Shown: positions 25,599-33,926 of the stretch, one piece after another
Position numbering within the stretch: the first letter of the stretch is position 1
Layout: each line of letters opens with the position of its first letter
Assembly: GCA_910587295.1 (NCBI GenBank)
Contig: CAJULP010000072.1
Location: forward strand, 1 to 43,428
Origin: an uncultured Lachnospiraceae bacterium
GTDB lineage: Bacteria; Bacillota; Clostridia; Lachnospirales; Lachnospiraceae
Reading direction: 5' to 3'
Length of the DNA: 43,428 bases
Made by a program: the position numbers and the translations under genes
The notes under the pieces: model-generated
Told to the model about the DNA's origin: nothing
Databases searched by the model: none
The model's input: only the letters and a program-made list of their open reading frames with translations

Positions 25599-26501
25599 TT
25601 ACCATAAGCTGCTTTCTGTTACTTTTTTGGATATCTTGTTTACAATAAATAAAACTATCACTGACACTACGGACTGAAACAAACCAATTGCCGTTGCAAG
25701 GCTGTATTCCATATTCTTTAAGCCCACATGATACACATAGGTAGAAATCACATCCGATGCGCGTTTGTTCAGGTCGTTCTGCAAAAGGAATATCTTTTCA
25801 AAGCCTACATTCAATACATTGGCAGAACCCATGATCAAAAGAATAACAGCCGTGGGGAGAATCCCGGGGATATCTATATGCCAGATTCTCTGCCAGATAT
25901 TCGCCCCGTCAATCTGCGCTGCCTCCCCAAGCTCCGGACTAATACCCGCTAACGCCGCTATGTAAATGATTGCATTGTAGCCCGCATTCTGCCATACCCC
26001 AGACCATACAAAAATGTGCGGAAACAGTTCCGGCTTTCCTAAAAAAGAAATTCTTTCAAGCCCCATGGATGCCAACAGATTGTTTACCATACCATTATGT
26101 GAAAGAATCTGCTGCAGCATACTGGTGATGACCACTATGGACAAAAAATGCGGCATATATGTAATCAACTGAGCTATCTTTTTTACAGGTTTTATCCGCA
26201 TTTCATTGATGGCAATGGCAAGGATCATTGGCGGAACCAGACCTCCCACCAGATTATACAGACTAATGGTAATGGTATTCCCGATCAACCTGCCAAACTG
26301 GGGTGACTCCCAGAACATCCGGAACCATTTCAATCCCACCCACGGACTTTCCCAAACTCCTTTCGACGCATTATACTGTTTGAACCCTATTAGAATCCCA
26401 TACATTGGCGCATATTTAAATACCAAAATGTAAATTATAGGAAGCAGCATCAACAAATATAGCTGCCAATGGCTTCTCACCTGCTTCCACTTTTTTTTCA
26501 C
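25599..26501 (-). CDS. Carbohydrate ABC permease, LplB type
   Basis: A 300-aa permease with six predicted segments. It opens WQLYLLMLLPIIYILVFKYAPMYGILIGFKQYN, the LplB/YteP hallmark. The EAA loop is ELGEAAQIDGANIWQRIWHIDIPGILPT. The start is GTG at 26501, with GGAGG eight bases upstream; an ATG overlapping it is followed at once by a stop. First gene of the six-gene operon: permease B, permease C, binding protein, GH95-like, sulfatase 3, sulfatase 2. Confidence 0.94.
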   Translation of the reverse strand: MKKKWKQVRSHWQLYLLMLLPIIYILVFKYAPMYGILIGFKQYNASKGVWESPWVGLKWFRMFWESPQFGRLIGNTITISLYNLVGGLVPPMILAIAINEMRIKPVKKIAQLITYMPHFLSIVVITSMLQQILSHNGMVNNLLASMGLERISFLGKPELFPHIFVWSGVWQNAGYNAIIYIAALAGISPELGEAAQIDGANIWQRIWHIDIPGILPTAVILLIMGSANVLNVGFEKIFLLQNDLNKRASDVISTYVYHVGLKNMEYSLATAIGLFQSVVSVIVLFIVNKISKKVTESSLW

Positions 26502-26574
26502 ATGATATCCCTCCTTCCATTTTTATTTCGTTTGTGCACATTCGTTTTGTTTGTGACTCAAAGGTATCATTTCC

Positions 26575-26682
26575 TGTCAACATCATCAATAAACAATTTG
26601 TTAGGAACTATTTCATTTGTTTATATTTAACGTAAATACCGGGATTTACAATTTGTTTATCTACATATTTTTTGTTTATTGA
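26575..26682 (-). promoter_or_regulatory. Importer operon control region with repeated TTTGTTTAT boxes
   Basis: On the plus strand ATTTGTTTAT occurs at 26615-26624 and 26651-26660, TTTTGTTTAT at 26670-26679, and the inverted pair TCAATAAACA (26587-26596) and TGTTTATTGA (26673-26682). Downstream toward the operon a minus-strand TTGACA (26580-26575) has no convincing -10 element at 16-18 bp. That fits an activator-dependent promoter bound by the adjacent AraC-type regulator (inference). Confidence 0.55.
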
Positions 26683-26702
26683 TTCCAGTTCTATAGCACT
26701 AA

Positions 26703-26726
26703 AAAAAGAACCCGGAGGTTCTTTTT
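26703..26726 (-). terminator. Intrinsic terminator after the AraC-type regulator
   Basis: AAAAAGAACC (26703-26712) and GGTTCTTTTT (26717-26726) form a 10-bp stem with a CGGA loop and a U-run on the minus strand. It overlaps the regulator's stop codon by one base. Confidence 0.8.
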
Positions 26727-29026
26727 CATACCTTATTTTTTTCTCTGGCATATCTTTCCCTGTATTTCCCTGGCGGCAATTGCGTGTACTTTTTAAACAC
26801 CCTTGCAAAACTTACGGCAGAAGCAAATCCCGTCTCCACCGCAATTTCATTCACTGCCTTTTCCGTGTTGATCAACATATCCTTAGCATGCTGAATCCTT
26901 ACCTTGTTAATGATATAAAGCAGTGAATTGCCCGTTCCATCTTTAAATAAAAGAAATAAGCTGGTCCTTGAACGCCCAAAGATTTCCGAAATGGCCTCCA
27001 CACTCAAATCTGGATTCCCATAATTCTTCTCTATATAATCCAATATCTTCTGCTTTAACCTGTCCGGGGAACGGCTGTGTTCCTTTTCATAAGCACGGCT
27101 GACTTCATGGATCAAAATCAGGATATCGCCATACAGCTTGTCAGCCGACTGCGTTTTCATCATATCGCGGGTTTTATCAAGGATATACCCCGAAATATCT
27201 TCCTCTAACGGCACCAGATTTCCCGTACGGATCACTGTGCTGGCAATGTCAAACAGTAAAAAGTAAATGTACTCTGATGGTATGTTATTCTCCAAAGTAT
27301 TCCTCTGCCAGATTTCATTAAAAATCCTCTCCGCATGGCCGCTCTGCCCATCCGTGATCGCATTGCATAGGCGTCTCTCATCGTCTTCAGAATAGTAAAA
27401 GCTTCTGGTAAGAGAAAACAGCGCCGCACCTTTTTCCCCTTCATTTTTTAGATCATCCCCAAAGATCATCCGATACCGGAGAGCATAGTCTGCTTCCTGA
27501 TATGCTTCCGAAATATCCCCAATCCCCTTGTGCACCGAAGATATGCCATAGATAAAACCATGCTCCGGCACTTCCATTCCTTCTTTAAACCTTCCGGCCA
27601 GGTTCTTGGCAATTTCTTTCATCTTATTTTCCCAATCAGTTTTCCAAGATAAATTAAGCAATAAAACAACATACCGCACATCTTTTAGAAGATAAAAGAA
27701 GCGGATTTCTTTTGCAAATTCCTCCGGAAGACCGCTAAGACCATCTTTTATCCATTCTTCCTTAAGGTATACGCCGCTTTCTGCCCCACATGTTTCAATT
27801 AACGCAAACGTAACAACACAAAAAGCATCAAACGGAAAAGACTCTTTCAGCAATTCCAGATACTGGGGGTTACCTAAAACCTGTTTAGAATTCTGCAAAA
27901 GCAGCGCAAGGATACTTTGCTTTAGTTCCCTTTCCTGTGCCGCCATCAGCTCCTTAGAAGAACTAATGACTTCCTTTAACATATCATATTCATTAAAGCT
28001 GTTTTTTCTATGATCTAACGACGAAATATATCCCGCATCCAAAGCCAGGTTCAATAACTCTTTAACCGGCTTGTAATTCGCCCTGATAAAGAATATCGTA
28101 AGCCCTGTGCTTCCCAGAAGCAGGATAAAAAAACCTGCCAGAAAATAAATATTGATATTTGTCATTTCATAACCAAATATCCTCCACGGCGTGTATAACA
28201 CCATCGTAAGTTCCATGTAGTTAAAAGAAATGGAAGAAATAACGCCTTTTCTGTCAATTATATTTCTCGTCAATTTTGAAACCGGTTTAACCCCTGCGTT
28301 TTTTTTCGCAAAATTTAACATAGACCCTGAAGGTTCATAAAAATACTGCCCATTGTTATGCAGCAGAAAATTCATTTCGCAAGATGCGTAGTCCTCCACA
28401 TTATCGATCATATTATTTAAAATAGAACTGTCTAAACGAATCAATACAACTGGAGTATTTTCTCCTTTGACACCTTTCCTCAAATACACCAGCGAAGGCA
28501 TTCCCCGGGAATTTTTAACCAGGATCAAATCCTGCGTTTCCACTGCGGCAAGCCTGTTGCGCAGACTTTCGCAATCTTCAAACGTATCTTGAAATTCCTG
28601 CACATAAATAATATCTAAAGACGCTGCGGTGCTGTCCGTGATGACTTCATCCATTTCAGGGAAATATATTCCCACTTCGGCAATATACAGATCTCCGCTG
28701 CGTTTCATGGCAAGCCATTTCTGCATCTGCATTTTAACGGCCGTTTCCTTATGTGTTCCCTTTGCCGCAATATACTCATTCAAATAATGATCGGCAGACA
28801 CCTCATAAGCAATATTGCTTACATGATTGAAAGCTTTCTCTGCCAGATCATACATCTGCATCAGCATAGCTTCATTATTCTGCACCGTCTGCCGGTGAAA
28901 GCTGTTGATACTCATAACATAGATAAAGCCCCCAACAAGTACAGGCATGATCCCCAGGCCAATACAGCCAATCAGCCAAACAGACTTTACGCTTTTCTTG
29001 TACATATAACGGAATGTAGACCCCAT
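26726..29026 (-). CDS. Membrane-bound AraC-type transcriptional regulator
   Basis: A 766-aa regulator of the YesN/YtdP-like kind that accompanies LplBC importers. TM1 is at about 17-40. An extracellular sensor region (about 40-290, Cache-like by position and length) follows, and TM2 lies near 293-317. Two AraC helix-turn-helix units occupy the last 100 residues: LSVEAISEIFGRSRTSLFLLFKDGTG, then AVNEIAVETGFASAVSFARVFKKYTQLPPGKYRERY. GAGGAAAG precedes the ATG. It probably senses the glycan or a breakdown product outside the cell and activates the adjacent importer/sulfatase operon, transcribed in the same direction after its terminator. The ligand is unknown. Confidence 0.92.
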   Translation of the reverse strand: MGSTFRYMYKKSVKSVWLIGCIGLGIMPVLVGGFIYVMSINSFHRQTVQNNEAMLMQMYDLAEKAFNHVSNIAYEVSADHYLNEYIAAKGTHKETAVKMQMQKWLAMKRSGDLYIAEVGIYFPEMDEVITDSTAASLDIIYVQEFQDTFEDCESLRNRLAAVETQDLILVKNSRGMPSLVYLRKGVKGENTPVVLIRLDSSILNNMIDNVEDYASCEMNFLLHNNGQYFYEPSGSMLNFAKKNAGVKPVSKLTRNIIDRKGVISSISFNYMELTMVLYTPWRIFGYEMTNINIYFLAGFFILLLGSTGLTIFFIRANYKPVKELLNLALDAGYISSLDHRKNSFNEYDMLKEVISSSKELMAAQERELKQSILALLLQNSKQVLGNPQYLELLKESFPFDAFCVVTFALIETCGAESGVYLKEEWIKDGLSGLPEEFAKEIRFFYLLKDVRYVVLLLNLSWKTDWENKMKEIAKNLAGRFKEGMEVPEHGFIYGISSVHKGIGDISEAYQEADYALRYRMIFGDDLKNEGEKGAALFSLTRSFYYSEDDERRLCNAITDGQSGHAERIFNEIWQRNTLENNIPSEYIYFLLFDIASTVIRTGNLVPLEEDISGYILDKTRDMMKTQSADKLYGDILILIHEVSRAYEKEHSRSPDRLKQKILDYIEKNYGNPDLSVEAISEIFGRSRTSLFLLFKDGTGNSLLYIINKVRIQHAKDMLINTEKAVNEIAVETGFASAVSFARVFKKYTQLPPGKYRERYAREKNKV

Positions 29027-29081
29027 ACCACTTTCCTCATTTCAAATCCGCAGCATTTCTATCCTGCCCAGAAGCCCCTTA

Positions 29082-29136
29082 TATAAGTTTTTATAAGTTC
29101 TGGTTCATTATATAGCTTTCTATAAGTTTGTGTCAA
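29082..29136 (-). promoter_or_regulatory. Promoter of the AraC-type regulator with TATAAGTT repeats
   Basis: Minus-strand TTGACA (29136-29131), an 18-bp spacer and TATAAT (29112-29107). Three direct copies of TATAAGTT (plus-strand reading) lie at 29082, 29092 and 29121. Two are 10 bp apart just downstream of the start site and one lies between the -35 and -10. This suggests autoregulation. Confidence 0.6.
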
Positions 29137-29213
29137 CTTTCCCCATAATCCAAACACTAATCCAACTGCTACGATAAACCAAAAAAAATTGTAAATTTTT
29201 ATGACAAATTTTG

Positions 29214-29242
29214 TTGCCATGCCCTGCCTTACCCTATATAAT
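29214..29242 (+). promoter_or_regulatory. Promoter for the broken nuclease gene
   Basis: TTGCCA (29214-29219), a 17-bp spacer and TATAAT (29237-29242) lie about 70 bp ahead of the ATG at 29315. The promoter appears intact although the gene is broken. Confidence 0.5.
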
Positions 29243-29314
29243 AATAGCATTACCGCAGGGGTGCGTCTATCAGGGGAATTATTGCTGACATAAAGTACAG
29301 AATTGGAGAATTTA

Positions 29315-29966
29315 ATGTCAGAAGGAATTACATACCATAACAAGGATATCCTATTTAAAATTCTTGGCCAGTCCTACAAGGAAAAAAGCTTTTCGGCGTG
29401 ATTTTAACCTGCGCCTGATCGTCATCTACACCGGTGATGTAAAAAGTGCGGATTCAACTTTTGAGACTAACTGCCTCACGCTCCGCACGGAACAAATCTT
29501 CCTCTCCCATATAGACGGCGGATCAACATTCCACGATATCCGGCAAAAAATCCATTCCGGCACACCTCTTGGCGATGATGACCTGATGAAACTGGTCATA
29601 CTGCCATTAACGGTTTCCGGTTCCAAAAGGAAACGGGATATGCTGGAAAAGGTCGTGGAGCTGTCAAACCAGATTGAAAATGAAAAACAGCGGATTTTCG
29701 TCCTGTCCGGCGTAATCGTGGCAAGTGACAAATTTATGGACAAGGAATACCTGAAACAAATCAGAGAAAGGATTAACATGACCAAGTTCAGCCAAATCTA
29801 TGAAGATGAAAAAATTGAATACGCAAATCAAATGGTAAAAGAAAATTCTATGAAAGCAGCCTTAAAAATGTTTGACGAGGACATTGATTTCGAAAAGGTC
29901 ATGAAGATTACCGGCTTATCGGAAAGCGAGCTTTTAAATCTCAAAAATAACGCTGTGGACGTTTAA
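29315..29966 (+). pseudogene. Rpn/transposase-like nuclease gene with internal deletion
   Basis: The first frame (ATG 29315, with GGAG upstream) encodes 28 residues, MSEGITYHNKDILFKILGQS and on to KSFSA, then meets TGA at 29399. This is the normal N-terminus of clostridial Rpn/PD-(D/E)XK transposase-type proteins. The sequence resumes in another frame from about 29400 with DFNLRLIVIYTGDV, then CLTLRTEQIFLS, and ends normally with DFEKVMKITGLSESELLNLK at 29966. About 70 residues that normally lie between, including the catalytic core, are missing. So a deletion plus frameshift has killed the gene. The second part alone could start at 29364, but would lack the N-terminus and active site. The intact family protein is about 300 aa. 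Confidence 0.8.
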
Positions 29967-30000
29967 TCATCCATACTCTAAGCCATACTTTCTGAAATAA

Positions 30001-30030
30001 GCGCCCGTGAATGCTATGGGCGCTTTACTT
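30001..30030. terminator. Bidirectional terminator between the pseudogene and glycan operon
   Basis: GCGCCC (30001-30006) pairs with GGGCGC (30018-30023), followed by TTTACTTTTT on the plus strand and an A/T-rich tail on the minus side. It lies 35 bases past the pseudogene stop and overlaps the end of the YfhO-like gene, so it may serve both. Confidence 0.65.
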
Positions 30031-32737
30031 TTTCCTTTCTTGATAAGATAAATAATATTATCAAAATTGCGACTGAAAAACCACTGATTACCCCGCCCGC
30101 CTTTAACCCGGGTGTACAATACCTAAGTTCTATCGTATGTATTCCCTTTTCCAAACGCAGCCCCATAAAAGTGACATTCATGCGATTTAAGTCTTTTTTC
30201 TCGCCATCAACATATGCCGTCCACCCAATACTATAGGGAATACTTAAAACAAGAATTTTATCCTCATTCAATTTAATTTTGCCTGCTATACTGTTTACTG
30301 ATTCTGTTACGTCTTCAAGCACATTTTCTTTTAAGGATAAGACGTTTTTTTCATAGTTATCCATCGGCTGATAAAATACTTGAATCTCATCCAATTTAAA
30401 TTCACCTGAAAAAGGAAAACCTATATTAATATAGCTCATGCCTTCCTGTAAATACCCTAAATTGATCAAATAGTTATAACATCCATAAGAATAAGTGGCT
30501 GTATTAGAGCGTACTTCAATATCCTTATAAATTTGTAATTCATCATTAAATAAACTGATAATCCAGTATGCATTATTAAACGAATCAATATTCAAATTTT
30601 TTAATCTGATATAAGTCTCACAACTTGGTTTTTTCTCGAACCCGACTGTCAAAAATCCGCCATTTTGATATACTGTTACAGTTTTACTTTCTTCATCATA
30701 TTCGCATCCGGTTCCATATATAGTTATATTGCTTCCCCTGACTGACGTATACTCAACTTCCTCTGCCAAAAAAGAATCTAATGCCAGAGCATTATCATCT
30801 TCAACAACAGCTGCCTGCATCAGTACTTCCTGCTTTTCCAACGCATTCAATCGTGTATAATCTGATTCGCTTATACATTTGTTATATGTATAACCCATAG
30901 GTAAAAAATAATCATTTTCGTATATTTTACAAATACGTCCACTAGGGGTCTCCATTTGTTTTATAAAAGTATAGCCATAAGGCACATTTACTTCTTCTCC
31001 TTCAAAAACAGTGAAATAGCGGACGCTGGCTAATTCATCCATTATAGTTCTATTATCATTGTCCAACGTATCCAGCAAACGTGTACCTCTGTTTTCAAGT
31101 CCATAGTTATATTGAGCCAAGTATTTATCCATGACATTAACATAAAAAGATATTCCATAATAATCTAAAAAAACAGCGGCATTTTCGTTTTTTACATCGC
31201 CATTCGCAGTATCTATCCGATAAAAATTATCCTTCCCCAACGTGGAAGCACCAAAAGCTGACGTATCTGTAATCTGATCAACTGAACTATTTTTATCCAC
31301 AAATTCTGATACATAATTTCCTTCATGCAAACTATATATATTTTGAGCGTTATAATAAATATTGCAGCACAAAGCAATCAATATAATGTCCATAAACAAA
31401 TAATAAAACCTGTACTTATACCTATCCTGCAATTTAATGTAAAATGAAATAATAAAAATAAATACCAGAAAAAAGAATGTGCTGCCTATTGTATTTGCGT
31501 TACTCAGTTCAGGATAAAATACCTGAATGCCACTATAAAAAATAACAAATAAAAATTCCGGTAGAATATTCCGAAATTGTACTTTTTCTATTTCTGATAA
31601 TACCCTGACAACTGAAAAACCAAACAAAAAGCCAAGTATATAATTCCACCGGAAATGAACAGAAGAAAAACCATGAAACGCAAACGTTACAAAGGGAATC
31701 GCAAATGCGGCTAACACCATGATAACCGTAAGTTTCAAATTACCTGATTTCCTCTTTCTCATCCATACTAAAAAAATTATAATCCCTAAAACAGCAAATC
31801 CATTATAAAGATAAAAACCGGGTGTAAAATTGGCAGCCGCCAGTGACAAAACAACTTCGGGTAACCAGCCTTTGCCAAAACGCCACAATGAACCGGTTTC
31901 CACCACCTTACCCGTACGATTGGAATTTAAAAAAGTTATTATGTTAGGTAAAAATATAACCATAGACAACCCAATACCAAGAAGGTATCTCCAAGCTGCC
32001 GAATAACAATACCCTAAAAAAGCTTTCAGTGTTTTCTTCTTTTCAAGATCCCAATATCTCATAATAAAATAGAAAACAATAAAAATCGTGTTAATATAAA
32101 GGAAGTAATAATGTGTAACAGAACTCAAAAAAATCATGATTGGAAAAGAAAAAGCGCTCTTCTTCTTCAAAATTTCCTCAACGCCAATAAATAATATCGG
32201 TAAATAAATTAATGTTGCATAAAAGACAGGATGCCGCAAAAAGAAAAAAGTCCATCCTGAAAATACATAAATCAACGCACCAAACACAACAGGGAAAGGT
32301 TTCCTCCCCTTCATGTAGAAGCTGTACACGCCAAACGAAAGCCCCGCAAGATATAACCGGAGCACTACTAAAAAATCATAAACTAATTCTATTTTTTCAT
32401 AATCAAAAAAAACTGCCAAAAACGAAACAGGCTCAAGATACCACATAGAAAGGTATGTTAATGCATCCCCGCCCATACCAAGCCTAAAATCATAACTTGG
32501 AATCTGTAAGGAATGATCATGATAAATATTCCCTAAAAAATCCCTGATAAGATTTCTCAGTTCCGCAAGCATCGGCAATTGAACCGGCAACGAATCAATT
32601 ACCCACCCAAAACCTTTTCTTGCATCTTCAAAAGATATAAAGCATATTTTAGCCATACAGGCAAAAACAATAGAGTACAAAACAAAAAACAAGAATTTAT
32701 CAGATTTCCAGAACTTGACATTTCTTCTTATTACCAT
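30014..32737 (-). CDS. YfhO-like polytopic membrane protein
   Basis: A 907-aa protein with about a dozen predicted membrane segments in the first 480 residues, a large extracytoplasmic region (about 485-870) and a final TM. The block IPSYDFRLGMGGDALTYLSMWYLEPVSFLAVFF is the YfhO signature. The domain before the last TM (LVLSIPYSIGWTAYVDGEKKDLNRMN, then GIHTIELRYCTPGLKAG) also matches. YfhO of Bacillus and Listeria is a GT-C-fold enzyme that glycosylates wall or membrane polymers from lipid-linked sugars. Last gene of the glycan operon, 15 bp after gtrA. The DNA is clearly richer in A+T than the flanking housekeeping genes, hinting at transfer. Confidence 0.88.
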   Translation of the reverse strand: MVIRRNVKFWKSDKFLFFVLYSIVFACMAKICFISFEDARKGFGWVIDSLPVQLPMLAELRNLIRDFLGNIYHDHSLQIPSYDFRLGMGGDALTYLSMWYLEPVSFLAVFFDYEKIELVYDFLVVLRLYLAGLSFGVYSFYMKGRKPFPVVFGALIYVFSGWTFFFLRHPVFYATLIYLPILFIGVEEILKKKSAFSFPIMIFLSSVTHYYFLYINTIFIVFYFIMRYWDLEKKKTLKAFLGYCYSAAWRYLLGIGLSMVIFLPNIITFLNSNRTGKVVETGSLWRFGKGWLPEVVLSLAAANFTPGFYLYNGFAVLGIIIFLVWMRKRKSGNLKLTVIMVLAAFAIPFVTFAFHGFSSVHFRWNYILGFLFGFSVVRVLSEIEKVQFRNILPEFLFVIFYSGIQVFYPELSNANTIGSTFFFLVFIFIISFYIKLQDRYKYRFYYLFMDIILIALCCNIYYNAQNIYSLHEGNYVSEFVDKNSSVDQITDTSAFGASTLGKDNFYRIDTANGDVKNENAAVFLDYYGISFYVNVMDKYLAQYNYGLENRGTRLLDTLDNDNRTIMDELASVRYFTVFEGEEVNVPYGYTFIKQMETPSGRICKIYENDYFLPMGYTYNKCISESDYTRLNALEKQEVLMQAAVVEDDNALALDSFLAEEVEYTSVRGSNITIYGTGCEYDEESKTVTVYQNGGFLTVGFEKKPSCETYIRLKNLNIDSFNNAYWIISLFNDELQIYKDIEVRSNTATYSYGCYNYLINLGYLQEGMSYINIGFPFSGEFKLDEIQVFYQPMDNYEKNVLSLKENVLEDVTESVNSIAGKIKLNEDKILVLSIPYSIGWTAYVDGEKKDLNRMNVTFMGLRLEKGIHTIELRYCTPGLKAGGVISGFSVAILIILFILSRKEKVKRP

Positions 32738-32752
32738 TAGGGCACCTCATTA

Positions 32753-33175
32753 CTATGAAGACTTCTTTTTAAACACCCAAAACTTGCTCTCCAGATAATT
32801 GACAACAATCACGACCACATTTGCGATGATCTTCGCATACAGCCCTTCCATATCACCAAAATCCACCAGTAACCACATCAGCGCCATATCCAAGATTCCC
32901 GTAAAAATACGCGCCAAAAAGAAATTGACCACTTCCCATACCACAGCTTTTCCTTTAAAACTTTTGCTCCCAAAAACATACAATTTATTTGTCACAAAAG
33001 CAAAAGTAAAAGCGCATCCCCATGCCAGCGCATTAGACAGCATGAAATAAATACCCAGAATATCAGCCAATACCCAATACGCAAGCATATTGATCAGTGT
33101 TGCGCCCAGACCAAATGTTGCGTATGAGATCAGCTCTTTATACCTGGCCAACGATTTCTTTATCTTATCATGCAT
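32753..33175 (-). CDS. GtrA-family membrane protein
   Basis: A 140-aa protein with four membrane segments (about 15-37, 43-62, 83-104 and 110-130). The family motif near the first TM (LISYATFGLGATLINMLAYW) and the end (VVNYLESKFWVFKKK) match GtrA/DPMS-region proteins. These are thought to help flip or stabilise polyprenyl-phosphate sugars. The gene overlaps the upstream glycosyltransferase by eight bases. GT2 and GtrA domains are often partners in making undecaprenyl-phosphate-linked sugars for the YfhO-like transferase downstream. Confidence 0.93.
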   Translation of the reverse strand: MHDKIKKSLARYKELISYATFGLGATLINMLAYWVLADILGIYFMLSNALAWGCAFTFAFVTNKLYVFGSKSFKGKAVVWEVVNFFLARIFTGILDMALMWLLVDFGDMEGLYAKIIANVVVIVVNYLESKFWVFKKKSS

Positions 33176-33917
33176 TGGTTTTCAAAATCTCTCCCTTACG
33201 TTCAAATTTAACCTTAAAAGCAATCCTTAAATATTTAAAAGTCTGTAATAAAGAATTTTGCGACTCTCCTTCCAGTCTTGCCGACCACTGTGAAGGAATT
33301 TCATGGACTTTCACCCCAAGCCTGATGGGTTTTAAAGCCGTTTCGAGGAAAAATGGATGCTTTAATTCCTCCCAGTTAATCGACTGGAGAAGTTTTGCCG
33401 GGGCAAGGCGGTATGCAAAGGTGATATCCGTCAGCCTTACATGATAAAACCATGCAAAAAACCTTTGAAAGATCAGATTAAGGACATATTTAACCTTGTT
33501 GTAACCCTGAAAACTGCCTTTCCTTAACCAGCGCGAGGCCGTGACCATATCGCGGGGATATTTTTTCCCATTAAAAATAAAATCTTTCACATTATGCGGA
33601 TCAGTCTCCAAATCCGGAGCCATCATAAGGATATGGCTCCCTTTTGCTGCCATGATCCCATCCCGCAGTGCCCCGCCCGCATAGGGAAGCGTCTGATATA
33701 AAATATGTAGCGGAATATTATTTTCTTCTGACAATCTTTTGCTTTCCTCAATCACATTAAGGCTTTCTTTTTCTGTCCGTTCACACACAATGGCGATAAT
33801 TTCACAAATATCCTGCAAATTGCATTCTCTCAGGATAATTTCCACCGTCTGTTTAAAAGAAAAAGTCTCATTTAACGTAGGCAGCAAAATTGAAACATTT
33901 TTGAAATCATTCATCAT
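33168..33917 (-). CDS. GT2 glycosyltransferase (polyprenyl-phosphate sugar synthase-like)
   Basis: A 249-aa GT-A fold transferase. The N-terminus VSILLPTLNETFSFKQTVEII is the GT2 nucleotide-binding strand. Metal-binding acidic residues are likely in MMAPDLETDP (a DxE rather than the usual DxD). There are no membrane helices, so it may work with the GtrA protein encoded next to it, which would complete a DPMS-like two-part enzyme. Donor and acceptor are not determinable; a polyprenyl phosphate acceptor is likely by context. It lies 9 bp after the SDR gene. The start has only a weak G-rich ribosome site. Confidence 0.9.
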   Translation of the reverse strand: MMNDFKNVSILLPTLNETFSFKQTVEIILRECNLQDICEIIAIVCERTEKESLNVIEESKRLSEENNIPLHILYQTLPYAGGALRDGIMAAKGSHILMMAPDLETDPHNVKDFIFNGKKYPRDMVTASRWLRKGSFQGYNKVKYVLNLIFQRFFAWFYHVRLTDITFAYRLAPAKLLQSINWEELKHPFFLETALKPIRLGVKVHEIPSQWSARLEGESQNSLLQTFKYLRIAFKVKFERKGEILKTNA

Positions 33918-33926
33918 CCACCCACC

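Noticed and set aside
26608..26808. Small minus-strand gene overlapping the end of the AraC-type regulator
   Set aside because: It lies in another frame of the regulator's helix-turn-helix region, runs through the terminator and has no ribosome site.
29364..29966. Complete 200-aa gene starting with TTG at 29364
   Set aside because: A better start with a ribosome site exists at 29315 in another frame, encoding the normal family N-terminus. The shorter frame lacks the catalytic core, so pseudogene is the better reading.
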